Part shown: one piece after another, positions 8,098-16,273 of the stretch
Layout of the letters: every line of letters begins with the position of its first letter
How positions within the stretch are numbered: the first letter of the stretch is position 1
Assembly (NCBI GenBank): GCA_003140835.1
Contig: PLLA01000124.1
Coordinates: forward strand, 1 to 40,241
Direction of reading: 5' to 3'
Source: Candidatus Tumulicola scandinaviensis
GTDB taxonomy: Bacteria > Vulcanimicrobiota > Vulcanimicrobiia > Vulcanimicrobiales > Vulcanimicrobiaceae
DNA length: 40,241 bases
Position numbers and translations under genes: made by a program
The notes under the pieces: model-generated
Told to the model about the DNA's origin: nothing
Database searches by the model: none
What the model saw: the letters and a program-made list of their open reading frames with translations, nothing else

Positions 8098-10071
8098 TTA
8101 ACCCGCCGGCCTCGGCGTTTTCTCCGGCGTGGGCCGTTTTTCAGGAGCGGCCGTCGCCGCGGCTTTGTGAACCTGCGCTTGCGGCACGCGTTCTGGCGGA
8201 TGCGCCGCCGGAGTGGCTCGGTGAACGGGAACTGGACGATACGTCGGTGTGACGTGGTACGCCGGAGCCGTGGTGCGCATCGGCGCGGGATGATACACAG
8301 GCACCATCGTATGGACCGGCGCCATCGTGTGGACCGGCGCCATCGTGTGGACCGGCGCTATCGTGTGCGCTGGGCGCGGTGCCGTCGTTTCGACCGAACG
8401 AACCGGTTTCATCGTTTCCATCGGATGAACCGTTTCGATCGGGCGAGTTGGCCTCATCGTTTCGATCGGGCGCACCGGGTTCTTCGGATTGGGAACCGTT
8501 ACCACCGGCGCGTGATACGTGCTGTGCGCGGCAGGCGGACGGTACTCGGGGTGCATGACGACCGGCGGACGTTCGGGAAGCGCGACCGGCTTGGGCCGCG
8601 CGCCGGCGATCGGCACAAGCGCCGCTTGCGATTTCGCGAACGTCAGGGTCGCCAGCTCCGGCTGACGCGACGCGAAACGCTGCGCTTGGAACTCCGGCGA
8701 GAGCACGATCGGACGTTTCACCGAAATCGGACCGGTTCGCATGAGTGCCCGGGTCGGCACGATTGGGACGCTTCCGCGCAGAACGCCGACTCGTCCGAGT
8801 TGGTCCGGATGCATGAGGATCGGACGATGCCAATCGCCATCCCGGAAGCGCTCGAATGGGTACATGCGAACGATGCGGACGTACCGGATGTTGCGATAGA
8901 TGTTATAGACGTTGGTGACGTTGCCGACGCCGTATTGCGGATAGCCGGCACCGTATCCAAAGCCGGGATACCACGGATTGTACGGTTCGCCCGGAGCCAG
9001 CGGCACCCACCCGATGTTGCCGTAGCCGTACGGATTGTTACTCGGACCGCCGTTACCGCCGGTGAGGAAAAACCCAACCAGCGCCGGCAGCCACGACGAC
9101 GCTAGGACGTCGGGGTTCGTTTGGTATTGGTATGCCGGAGGCTGCCACATCCACTGGTTGTAGTTGTTGGCATAGAACCAGTTGCCGTAGTGATACGGGG
9201 CGTAACCCCACTGTTCGTTCCCGACCCATGTGTAGCCGTAGCCCGGTTCCCAGACCCATTGTCCGTTGGAATACGGACTCCAGTTGTTGGCTTGATTGGT
9301 GGGCGCCCAGGCCTCGCCGTAACCGGGAACGTTGTACCATTGGCCGTACTGGGCAAGGTTTGCATACCCGGATAGCTGGGGCGCGAGATATTGGTCGGAG
9401 TTCCAAGCGGCCACGATCGAGCTGTTGCGATTGGCGTTGAACGTGTCAAACGCGTCGTATGCGATCGCCGCGATCGACGATAACGAAGGGTTGGAGTATG
9501 GCCCGTACGCCACCAGGGTCGTACCGGGCGTAAGGATTTGCGTTCCGGCGGCGCCGGCCACCGTTGCCGATCCGCTTCGCACGGTCACCAGCGTTTGTCC
9601 GTTGGGCAGTACCGAAACGCGGTAATCGCCGGCCCGGTTCGGTCGAACGGTTACCGTCGGCGTATCGATTTGGGGATTTCCGTCCGCGCTTTGTAACTCG
9701 GCAAGTTCGACCGTACCGGCCGCAACCTGCATTTCGCGCGAGCGGGGATTGAGATTGACCAAGCGCACCTGTGTGTCTTGTGCCAGCCGCAGCATGGAAA
9801 TGCCGTCGAACTGGATTTCGCTTCGCGAGCTGCCGGCGGTGGAGATGTAGTCTCCCGGAAGCAACGGCGCGTTGAGCGACGCGGCAACCTGTTCGCCGCT
9901 GTCGCCGCGAACGATGACGACGTCACCCTGCACCACGCCGACGTTTGCGACGCCTGGCGCGCCGGCCACCGTGTATTGCGCCATCGCCGGTTGCGCCGTC
10001 GCCAGCGTTCCGGTCAGAGCGATCGCCCCAGCGAGCGCCGCTCCCAGAGCTTTTTTAGTAGGAATGATCAT
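8098..10071 (-). CDS. Exported FecR-like / DUF6600-type protein, long His/Pro/Thr-rich tail
   Basis: A 657-residue paralog of the next gene downstream. The start is ATG at 10069-10071, giving a clean signal peptide (about 1-32, ending PAMAQ), with GAGG ten bases upstream. The open frame reaches further back to 10251 but that part has no signal-peptide character. Residues ~45-200 form the FecR-like domain (QGDVVIVRGDSGEQVAASLN, LLPGDYISTAG, GTVELAELQ). Residues ~225-390 hold the YGQW/WVWEPGYGYTWVGNEQWG repeats and GWVPLAPGEPYNPW. The tail beyond ~400 is rich in Pro, His, Thr and Met, including short repeats of APVHTM type. The tail differs from that of the paralog, so the pair shares domains but not the C-terminal part. 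Likely periplasmic or surface. Confidence 0.82.
   Translation of the reverse strand: MIIPTKKALGAALAGAIALTGTLATAQPAMAQYTVAGAPGVANVGVVQGDVVIVRGDSGEQVAASLNAPLLPGDYISTAGSSRSEIQFDGISMLRLAQDTQVRLVNLNPRSREMQVAAGTVELAELQSADGNPQIDTPTVTVRPNRAGDYRVSVLPNGQTLVTVRSGSATVAGAAGTQILTPGTTLVAYGPYSNPSLSSIAAIAYDAFDTFNANRNSSIVAAWNSDQYLAPQLSGYANLAQYGQWYNVPGYGEAWAPTNQANNWSPYSNGQWVWEPGYGYTWVGNEQWGYAPYHYGNWFYANNYNQWMWQPPAYQYQTNPDVLASSWLPALVGFFLTGGNGGPSNNPYGYGNIGWVPLAPGEPYNPWYPGFGYGAGYPQYGVGNVTNVYNIYRNIRYVRIVRMYPFERFRDGDWHRPILMHPDQLGRVGVLRGSVPIVPTRALMRTGPISVKRPIVLSPEFQAQRFASRQPELATLTFAKSQAALVPIAGARPKPVALPERPPVVMHPEYRPPAAHSTYHAPVVTVPNPKNPVRPIETMRPTRPIETVHPMETMKPVRSVETTAPRPAHTIAPVHTMAPVHTMAPVHTMVPVYHPAPMRTTAPAYHVTPTYRPVPVHRATPAAHPPERVPQAQVHKAAATAAPEKRPTPEKTPRPAG
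8312..8365 (-). repeat. Three 18-base in-frame tandem repeats
   Basis: On the plus strand the unit is TGGACCGGCGCCATCGTG, repeated at 8312-8329, 8330-8347 and 8348-8365; the last copy has one or more base changes. It encodes three hexapeptides of APVHTM type in the tail of the FecR/DUF6600 protein. Copy number may vary between strains. Confidence 0.85.
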
Positions 10072-10160
10072 GATTACGTACCTCGTAGTATGTTCAACGT
10101 TCGGCTTTCTACGAACGTACCCGGAGAAGACGGCGTGGCGGTTAAGATTGCCTAAGAAGC

Positions 10161-10174
10161 CGCCGCCGGCGGCG
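10161..10174. promoter_or_regulatory. Perfect 14-base palindrome in a divergent intergenic region
   Basis: CGCCGCCGGCGGCG is identical to its reverse complement. It lies in the 157-base gap between the divergent FecR/DUF6600 gene (start 10071, minus) and the HiPIP gene (start 10229, plus), where both promoters must be. It could be an operator, but such palindromes also arise by chance in GC-rich DNA. Confidence 0.3.
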
Positions 10175-10228
10175 CATAGAGGTCTCACGCCGGCTCGCTG
10201 GGTATGACCCACTTGGAGGTTTCCCGTC

Positions 10229-10516
10229 ATGAAAAATTCATCCAAGCTCACGCGCGGCCAGTTCGTTCAACGCGCGATCGTGCTACCGGCACTCGCCGGC
10301 CTGCTTTACTCTGTTGAAGCAGCCCCCGCCCGCGCTGCGAAGGGCTCGCAAGCGCAATATAAATACCAATCCAAACCCAACGGCATCAAGAAGTGCTCGA
10401 ACTGCACGTTCTACATCGCCGGTAAAACGCCGACGGCCAACGGCTCGTGCAAAATCGTAGATGGCACCATCAGCCCCAACGGCTACTGCATCGCCTACTC
10501 ACCCAAATCTAGTTAA
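10229..10516 (+). CDS. High-potential iron-sulfur protein (HiPIP)
   Basis: A small exported electron carrier, 95 aa, expected to hold one [4Fe-4S] cluster in the periplasm. The four ligands are Cys56 and Cys59 (CSNC), Cys74 (GSC) and Cys87 (SPNGYC), the HiPIP pattern, with the usual SPNG-aromatic-C end. The N-terminus has a signal-like region with TRGQF followed by a hydrophobic stretch (AIVLPALAGLL). HiPIPs normally use the Tat pathway with two arginines; here only one Arg plus Gly precedes the hydrophobic core, so the Tat signal is non-canonical. GGAGG at 10215-10219 sets the ATG start. It diverges from the FecR/DUF6600 gene and converges on the thiolase gene. Likely shuttles electrons between membrane complexes. 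Confidence 0.88.
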   Translation: MKNSSKLTRGQFVQRAIVLPALAGLLYSVEAAPARAAKGSQAQYKYQSKPNGIKKCSNCTFYIAGKTPTANGSCKIVDGTISPNGYCIAYSPKSS

Positions 10517-10585
10517 CCAAAATCTATCCACCCAACAGCGCCGCCGCCTCTTCGAATTTACTGAGCTCGCCCCCGCCGAGATTTT

Positions 10586-11773
10586 TCAGACTACTTCGAA
10601 GAGGCCGGCAGCGCCCATCCCCCCGCCCACACACATCGTCACCACCACGTATTTGACGCCGCGCCGTTTGCCTTCGATCAGCGCGTGCATCGTCATTCGC
10701 GTCCCGCTCATACCATACGGATGGCCGATGGAAATCGCGCCGCCGTCCACGTTGAAGCGGTCGTTCGGAATACCGAGCGTGTCGCGGCAATAGACGGTCT
10801 GCACGGCGAAAGCCTCGTTGAGTTCCCATAAGCCGACGTCGTCGACGGTCAAGCCATGATGCGCCAGCAGTTTGGGAACGGCGAAGACCGGACCGACGCC
10901 CATCTCGCCCGGCTCGCAGCCGGCCACGGCAAACCCACGGTAGATGCCGAGCGGCGCGAGACCGCGTTCGCGTGCGAGGTCCGCGTCCATCACGACGACG
11001 GCGGCGCCGCCGTCGGAGAGTTGCGAGCTGTTGCCGGCGGTGATGGTCGTGTCTTTGATGCCGGGTGCCGCGCCGGGGAGTTTCTGCAGACCTTCCAGCG
11101 TGGTCTCGGGACGATTGCCTTCGTCCTTCCCGAGGACGACGTGTTGCTCGGTGACGACTCCTGAATCTTTGTCTTGCACGTACTTCCAGGATGGCAGCGC
11201 GACGATTTCGGCACCGAATCGGGCCGCCGCCTGAGCCGCCGCGGTGCGTTGCTGGCTCTGCAGCGCGTACTCGTCTTGGCGCTCGCGCGATATCCCGTAT
11301 TTTTTGGCGACGTTGTCGGCGGTGTAGAGCATCGGCATATAGACGTCCGGCACGTGCCGCAACAGCCACTCTTCGGTGTAGAACTCCATGTTGAGATTGT
11401 TCTGTACCATGCTCACCGACTCGACGCCGCCGGCCACGATGACGCGCGCGCCGTCCGCGATGATCCGCTTTGCGCCGACGGCGATGGCATCGAGTCCCGA
11501 TGCGCAGTAGCGGCTTACGGTTGCACCCGCAACGCTGACCGGGCAGCCGGCGCGCAGGGCCGCCGTACGCCCGATATTGTTTCCGGTCGCACCTTCGGGA
11601 AGTCCCGACCCGATCACGACGTCGTCAACTTCGGCTGGGTCGATGCCGGCGCGCTCCATGGCGACCTTAACGGCGTGACCCGCCAACGTCGCACCGGGCG
11701 TTTGATTGAAGGCACCGCGAAAAGCGCGCCCGATCGGCGTGCGCGCCGCCGAAACGATTGCCGCTTCACGCAC
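10586..11773 (-). CDS. fadA: Acetyl-CoA acyltransferase (thiolase) of beta-oxidation
   Basis: A 395-residue thiolase that cleaves 3-ketoacyl-CoA to acetyl-CoA and a shortened acyl-CoA (or runs in reverse). The acylated nucleophile is Cys90 in [12 protein letters not shown]. The active-site His is in [14 protein letters not shown] and the second Cys in [13 protein letters not shown] near the C-terminus. Length is standard. GTG start at 11771-11773, overlapping the preceding fused hydratase/dehydrogenase gene by 8 bases, which implies translational coupling. It is the last gene of the fadE-fadJ-fadA-like set and converges with the HiPIP gene, 69 bases away. The symbol rests on context; an acetoacetyl-CoA thiolase role is also possible. 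Confidence 0.93.
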   Translation of the reverse strand: MREAAIVSAARTPIGRAFRGAFNQTPGATLAGHAVKVAMERAGIDPAEVDDVVIGSGLPEGATGNNIGRTAALRAGCPVSVAGATVSRYCASGLDAIAVGAKRIIADGARVIVAGGVESVSMVQNNLNMEFYTEEWLLRHVPDVYMPMLYTADNVAKKYGISRERQDEYALQSQQRTAAAQAAARFGAEIVALPSWKYVQDKDSGVVTEQHVVLGKDEGNRPETTLEGLQKLPGAAPGIKDTTITAGNSSQLSDGGAAVVVMDADLARERGLAPLGIYRGFAVAGCEPGEMGVGPVFAVPKLLAHHGLTVDDVGLWELNEAFAVQTVYCRDTLGIPNDRFNVDGGAISIGHPYGMSGTRMTMHALIEGKRRGVKYVVVTMCVGGGMGAAGLFEVV

Positions 11774-13907
11774 TGATCAACGCCTTTGCGGAATCGTCCC
11801 GAGCGAACGTGCCGCCGCGCGCGGCGATTTCCGCGAGGAGCGGCGCCGGCGTCCACTGCGGCCCGAACTCGGCGCGGAATTGCTCGATGCGCGCGCGCGC
11901 GACCTCGACGCCGACCACATCGGCATACCACATCGGTCCTCCCCGGTGCGCTGGAAAACCATAACCGTACACGTAAACGATGTCGATGTCGCCCGGTCGC
12001 AGTGCCACTCCCTCTTCGAGCAGATACGCGCCCCGGTTGATCAGCGCGAACAACAGCCGGTCGCGAATTTCGTCGTCACTGGCCTGGCGCGGCGCGATCC
12101 CGACGTTGCGGGCCTCTTCGGCGAACAACGCCTCCACCTCGGGATCTGGAATCGGTTCGCGTCCTTTGCCCACCGCTTTGTCGTACCTGAAATATCCGGC
12201 CATCGATTTTTGACCGAGCCGCTTCATCTCCACCAACCGCTCGATGACCCGCGTGCGGCCCTTGCCTTCATCGCCGCGCGAGCGGGCGATGTGCCACGCG
12301 ACGTCGATACCGGATAAGTCCGACATGGCAAACGGCCCCATCGGAAAGCCGAACGCTTTCATGACCGCGTCGACCCGCGCCGGCGACACGCCTTCTTCGG
12401 CCAAGGCAATCGCTTCGCGGGCATAGTCGAAGATCATCCGGTTGCCGATGAATCCGAAAGCGTTAGCCGACAGCACCGACGTCTTGCGCAGCGTCTTGCC
12501 GAGCTTAAACGCGGTCGCAATCGTTTCCGGCGAACTTTTCGCGCCGCGTACGATTTCCAACAGCGGCATGATGTTGGCCGGTACGAAAAAATGCAAGCCG
12601 ATGAATTTATCCGGCCGCCGGGTAGCCGACGCCATCGCGTCGACGTCGAGCGTGGAAGTATTGGTCGCCAGAATGGTGCTTGGCTTGACGATCGCATCGA
12701 GCTTCTCGAACACGCCCTTCTTCACGGCCAAGTCCTCGAAAACGGCTTCGACGACGATGTCCGCGTCGGCCAACTCGGCATAGTCGTCGGTAAACGTAAT
12801 CGACTGGCCGCGCCGCCAGGCTTGCTCCTGCGTAAGCTTACCCTTCTGAACCTGATACATGAACATGCCCATGACGGTTTGACGGGCTTTGTCGACCGCT
12901 TCGTCGTTGGAGTCCACGACGACGACCGGAATACCGGCCTGCGCGAAGGTGATCGCGATGCCACTGCCCATCGTACCGGCACCCACGACGCCGGCCTTTG
13001 CGATCGGCAGCGCCTCGGCAGCCGGCAGCCCGGGAATCTTGGAAAGCTCGCGCTCGGCGAAAAAGATGTGCCGCAACGCAAACGAGGGTTCCGAGCGAAC
13101 CAGCTCTTCAAACAGCCGGGCCTCGCGGGCGATACCGAACTCGAACGGTAACTCGACCGCCGCTTCGACCGCGTCGACGAGTTTGTGGGCCGCGTAACCG
13201 CCGTTGCCTTCAGGCGGCAACAGTTTATGAGCTTGCGAAACCACGAACGGCCCCGCCTGTGCGGGAATGCCTTTTCCGATGAATGCCTTTCGCTGCGACA
13301 GGCGCCGCTTTTCCGATCGCACTCGCTTTGCGAGTGCGATCGCCGCACCGACGACGTCTTCCTCGACGATCTCGTCAACGATGCCGAGATCTTTGGCCTT
13401 TTCGGCGGAATGGCTGTTGCCCTTGAGCATGAACTCGAGCGCCGATTGAGCGCCGATTGCGCGCGGTAAGCGCTGCGTTCCGCCGGCGCCCGGCAACAAG
13501 CCGAGCTTGATTTCCGGCAGGCCGGCTTTCGAACGCTGCGTTGCCACGCGGTAGTCGCACGCCAACGACAGTTCGAGGCCGCCGCCGAGCGCATTGCCGT
13601 CGATGGCCGCAACGTACGTCTTCTTTCCGGCCTCCACGGCGGCGATGACGTCGCGGATCGTTTTCGTATCCGAGGTTGGTTCGGCGTTGAAGTCGTTCAC
13701 GTCGGCGCCGCCGCTGAACAGACCGTTGGCTCCGGCAAATACGATCGCGCTCACCGACGCGTCGTTCTCGGCCGCTTCCACGTCCGCCAGCAGTTGCGCG
13801 GAAAACGCGAATGATAGCGCGTTGACCGGCGGGTTGTCGAGGGTCAACACGCGGATCGTTTCGCCCGGCGCGGCCCCGTCGAAGGACTGCGCGCGTATCT
13901 CCGCCAT
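11766..13907 (-). CDS. fadJ: Fused enoyl-CoA hydratase / 3-hydroxyacyl-CoA dehydrogenase (FadB/FadJ type)
   Basis: A 713-residue bifunctional beta-oxidation enzyme. The N-terminal crotonase domain (~1-190) has the oxyanion-hole segment [10 protein letters not shown] and the catalytic Glu region [20 protein letters not shown]. The central NAD-binding 3-hydroxyacyl-CoA dehydrogenase domain (~290-470) begins [18 protein letters not shown] and contains NTSTLDV and GLHFFVPA. The C-terminal dehydrogenase domains follow ([28 protein letters not shown]). Length is typical. ATG at 13905-13907, two bases after the acyl-CoA dehydrogenase stop; the 3' end overlaps the thiolase start by 8 bases. It performs the hydration and dehydrogenation steps between its two neighbours. 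fadB would be an equally fair name. Confidence 0.93.
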   Translation of the reverse strand: MAEIRAQSFDGAAPGETIRVLTLDNPPVNALSFAFSAQLLADVEAAENDASVSAIVFAGANGLFSGGADVNDFNAEPTSDTKTIRDVIAAVEAGKKTYVAAIDGNALGGGLELSLACDYRVATQRSKAGLPEIKLGLLPGAGGTQRLPRAIGAQSALEFMLKGNSHSAEKAKDLGIVDEIVEEDVVGAAIALAKRVRSEKRRLSQRKAFIGKGIPAQAGPFVVSQAHKLLPPEGNGGYAAHKLVDAVEAAVELPFEFGIAREARLFEELVRSEPSFALRHIFFAERELSKIPGLPAAEALPIAKAGVVGAGTMGSGIAITFAQAGIPVVVVDSNDEAVDKARQTVMGMFMYQVQKGKLTQEQAWRRGQSITFTDDYAELADADIVVEAVFEDLAVKKGVFEKLDAIVKPSTILATNTSTLDVDAMASATRRPDKFIGLHFFVPANIMPLLEIVRGAKSSPETIATAFKLGKTLRKTSVLSANAFGFIGNRMIFDYAREAIALAEEGVSPARVDAVMKAFGFPMGPFAMSDLSGIDVAWHIARSRGDEGKGRTRVIERLVEMKRLGQKSMAGYFRYDKAVGKGREPIPDPEVEALFAEEARNVGIAPRQASDDEIRDRLLFALINRGAYLLEEGVALRPGDIDIVYVYGYGFPAHRGGPMWYADVVGVEVARARIEQFRAEFGPQWTPAPLLAEIAARGGTFARDDSAKALISA

Positions 13908-13909
13908 GA

Positions 13910-15733
13910 CTATGCGATCACCGCGGTCTTGCGATCGAGGTCGAACTGACCCTCGCTCAGGGTCATGACGTCGGCCGAGCCTTCTTTGATTTGGCGCGCG
14001 AACCAGAGACTCTGCGAAAGCACGTGGGTTGCGTAGAACTTTGCGGTCGCGAGTTTTGCTTGATAAAACTCTTTCTCAGGATCGCCCGCCGCGATCTTCT
14101 CGGCAGCGATTTGAGCCGCTCGCGCCATCTGCCATCCGCCGGCCACGACGCCCCAGAGCTTGAGATACGGGACGCTGCACGCGAAGGTTTTATGCAAGTC
14201 CGCCATGGCGTTCATGCCTATCCACTGGGAGACGTCGCCCAGCGCCGCAAGGCTCTCGCCGAGCGCCTTGCCGATCGCCGCAACGTCGCCGTTTTCGCTC
14301 GAGGCGCACGCTTTGGCGACCTGTTCCATCTTTTTGCCCGTCGCCGTAGCCGTCGCACCCATGTCGCGGATCAGCTTGCGGCCGATCAGGTCGAGCGCCT
14401 GGATCCCGGTCGTCCCCTCGTAGATCGTCGTGATGCGCACGTCGCGGTACTGCTGCGCGATCCCGGTCTCTTCGATGTAGCCCATCCCGCCGAACACCTG
14501 CAGGGCGGTCGACGCGACGTCGATGCTGCGTTCGGTGAGCCAGCCTTTGACGATCGGGATCATCAGGTCGACGAACGCCTGATGTTCTTTGCGGACGGTT
14601 TCATCGGGAGACTTGTGGGCGTAGTCGAGCGACGCGGCCGTAACGTACGCGAGCGCGCGCATCGCCTCGACGTTGGCCTTGCACCACATCAGCATGCGGC
14701 GCACGTCGGGATGCTGGATGATCGCGACCGGCTTGGGATCGCGCGAGGCGACGTCGCGGAACTGGATCCGCTCCTTGGCATATTCGACGGCGTGCTGATA
14801 GGCACGATCCGCGATCGCCAGCGCCTGAACGCCGACGCTGAAGCGGGCCGCGTTCATCATCACGAACATGTACTCGAGCCCGCGGTTCTCTTCGCCGACC
14901 AGATATCCGATCGCGCCGGTTCCCGCTTCACCGTAGTTGAGCGTGCAGGTCGGGTTCGCATTGATGCCCAGCTTGTGTTCGATGCCGGCGCACTTGACGT
15001 CGTTGCGCTCGCCGAGTGAGCCGTCGGCATTGACCAGGACCTTCGGAACGATGAACATCGAGATCCCCTTCGTCCCTTCGGGCGCGCCGGGAAGCCGCGC
15101 CAGGACCAAGTGGATGATGTTCGGCGCCATGTCGTGCTCGCCGAAGGTGATGAAGATCTTCTGGCCGGTAAGGCGGTAGCGATCCCCGTCGGGCGTGGCC
15201 CTCATGCGGACTTGCGCGAGATCCGATCCGGCTTGCGGTTCGGTGAGGCACATCGTCCCGGTCCATTTCCCCGAAACCAGGTTAGGAATGAATCGCTGTT
15301 TCTGCTCTTGCGAACCTTTCAGCTCGATGGCTTCGATCGCACCCTGATTGAGCAGCGGGCCGTTTGCAAAGCCGATATTGGCGGCGTTCCACATTTCGAG
15401 CGTCGGCCCCAAGAGGATCTGCGGCAACCCTTGGCCGCCGTATTCGGCCGGCACCGGCAATCCGATCCAGCCGGCCTCGGCGAACTTCTTATAGGCGTCT
15501 CTAAAACCGGGGGGCGTCACGACGTTGCCGTCGGCAAACGTACAGCCTTCTTTGTCGGCCACACGATTGAGCGGGTCTAAGACTCCGGCGGCAAACGCGG
15601 CGGCTTCTTCGAGGATCGAATCGAGAACGTCCAGCGTGTCCTCGCAACCGGGGAGCTTGGCGATTTCCTCAATGCCGGCAAGTTCGCGCAGCGCAAACTG
15701 CATGTCGCGCAAAGGCGCCCGGTACGTGCTCAT
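13910..15733 (-). CDS. Acyl-CoA dehydrogenase with C-terminal extension domain
   Basis: A 607-residue FAD flavoenzyme for the first beta-oxidation step (acyl-CoA to enoyl-CoA). It has an N-terminal acyl-CoA dehydrogenase domain with CLTEPQAGSDLAQVRMRA and the FGEHDMA segment. The middle domain follows, then the helical domain with RFSVGVQALAIADRAYQHAVEYAKERIQF and QVFGGMGYIEETGIAQQYRDVRI. An additional C-terminal domain (~475-600) is present, as in the ~600-residue subgroup (DmdC/FadE-like). ATG start at 15731-15733, preceded by AAAGAGTG. Two bases separate its stop from the next gene in the operon. The chain-length range is not predictable from the sequence. Confidence 0.93.
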   Translation of the reverse strand: MSTYRAPLRDMQFALRELAGIEEIAKLPGCEDTLDVLDSILEEAAAFAAGVLDPLNRVADKEGCTFADGNVVTPPGFRDAYKKFAEAGWIGLPVPAEYGGQGLPQILLGPTLEMWNAANIGFANGPLLNQGAIEAIELKGSQEQKQRFIPNLVSGKWTGTMCLTEPQAGSDLAQVRMRATPDGDRYRLTGQKIFITFGEHDMAPNIIHLVLARLPGAPEGTKGISMFIVPKVLVNADGSLGERNDVKCAGIEHKLGINANPTCTLNYGEAGTGAIGYLVGEENRGLEYMFVMMNAARFSVGVQALAIADRAYQHAVEYAKERIQFRDVASRDPKPVAIIQHPDVRRMLMWCKANVEAMRALAYVTAASLDYAHKSPDETVRKEHQAFVDLMIPIVKGWLTERSIDVASTALQVFGGMGYIEETGIAQQYRDVRITTIYEGTTGIQALDLIGRKLIRDMGATATATGKKMEQVAKACASSENGDVAAIGKALGESLAALGDVSQWIGMNAMADLHKTFACSVPYLKLWGVVAGGWQMARAAQIAAEKIAAGDPEKEFYQAKLATAKFYATHVLSQSLWFARQIKEGSADVMTLSEGQFDLDRKTAVIA

Positions 15734-15810
15734 GCTTTCACTCTTTTCTCGACGATGTGCCTCACGTTCATCAACCGCGACGAGCGCCGTCGGTATTCAC
15801 CGCACGCAGC

Positions 15811-16251
15811 CTATTCCCGCGCCGATCGCACGACCACGACCGGAAGCGTCGTGGAGCGTACGAGTTTGCCAACCACGCTGCCCATGACGAGGCGAGCCAA
15901 ACGATTCTGACCGTGGAATCCCGCCACCAGAATATCCGCTCCGACGTTTGTCGCGCATGCGAGGAGCGCCTCGACGACCTCCCCGTGTAACACGTGCGTC
16001 TGCGCTTCGGCGCCGGCGGCGGCCAGGGCTGCACGCGCCTCGTCCAAGGCGCCTTGCGCCTGCTCGGTGAGCAGGTCGGGAGCGCCGGTCGGCTGTTTGG
16101 CGAGCACCTCCGGAACGCCCGCGTAATCGACCACGGAGGCGACGTGCAGACGCGCGTCGGGACCGAGCGATTGCGTCAACTCGGCAGCCGAGCGAACGGC
16201 CGCGATCGAGGCTTGGGATCCGTCGGTTGCTACCAGCACGCATCGAATCAT
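15811..16251 (-). CDS. Universal stress protein, ATP-binding UspA type
   Basis: A 146-residue single-domain Usp. Asp10 in LVATDGS and the nucleotide-binding signature G-x2-G-x9-G-S (Gly111, Gly114, Gly124-Ser125, in GFHGQNRLARLVMGSV) mark it as the ATP-binding class. The C-terminal strand LPVVVVR is typical. Cytosolic, thought to modulate stress survival. It starts 22 bases after the macroglobulin stop and ends 77 bases before the acyl-CoA dehydrogenase gene, all on one strand, so it may be co-transcribed with either. Confidence 0.92.
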   Translation of the reverse strand: MIRCVLVATDGSQASIAAVRSAAELTQSLGPDARLHVASVVDYAGVPEVLAKQPTGAPDLLTEQAQGALDEARAALAAAGAEAQTHVLHGEVVEALLACATNVGADILVAGFHGQNRLARLVMGSVVGKLVRSTTLPVVVVRSARE

Positions 16252-16273
16252 CGCGGTGCGATCGTATCGCTTC

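Noticed and set aside
6694-9105. Plus-strand open frame of 803 codons over the two FecR/DUF6600 genes
   Set aside because: Arg/His-rich antisense frame; the minus-strand genes have signal peptides and family repeats.
10564-10584. Possible terminator between HiPIP and thiolase (CTCG..CGAG then T-run)
   Set aside because: Stem of only four pairs with a C-rich loop; too weak.
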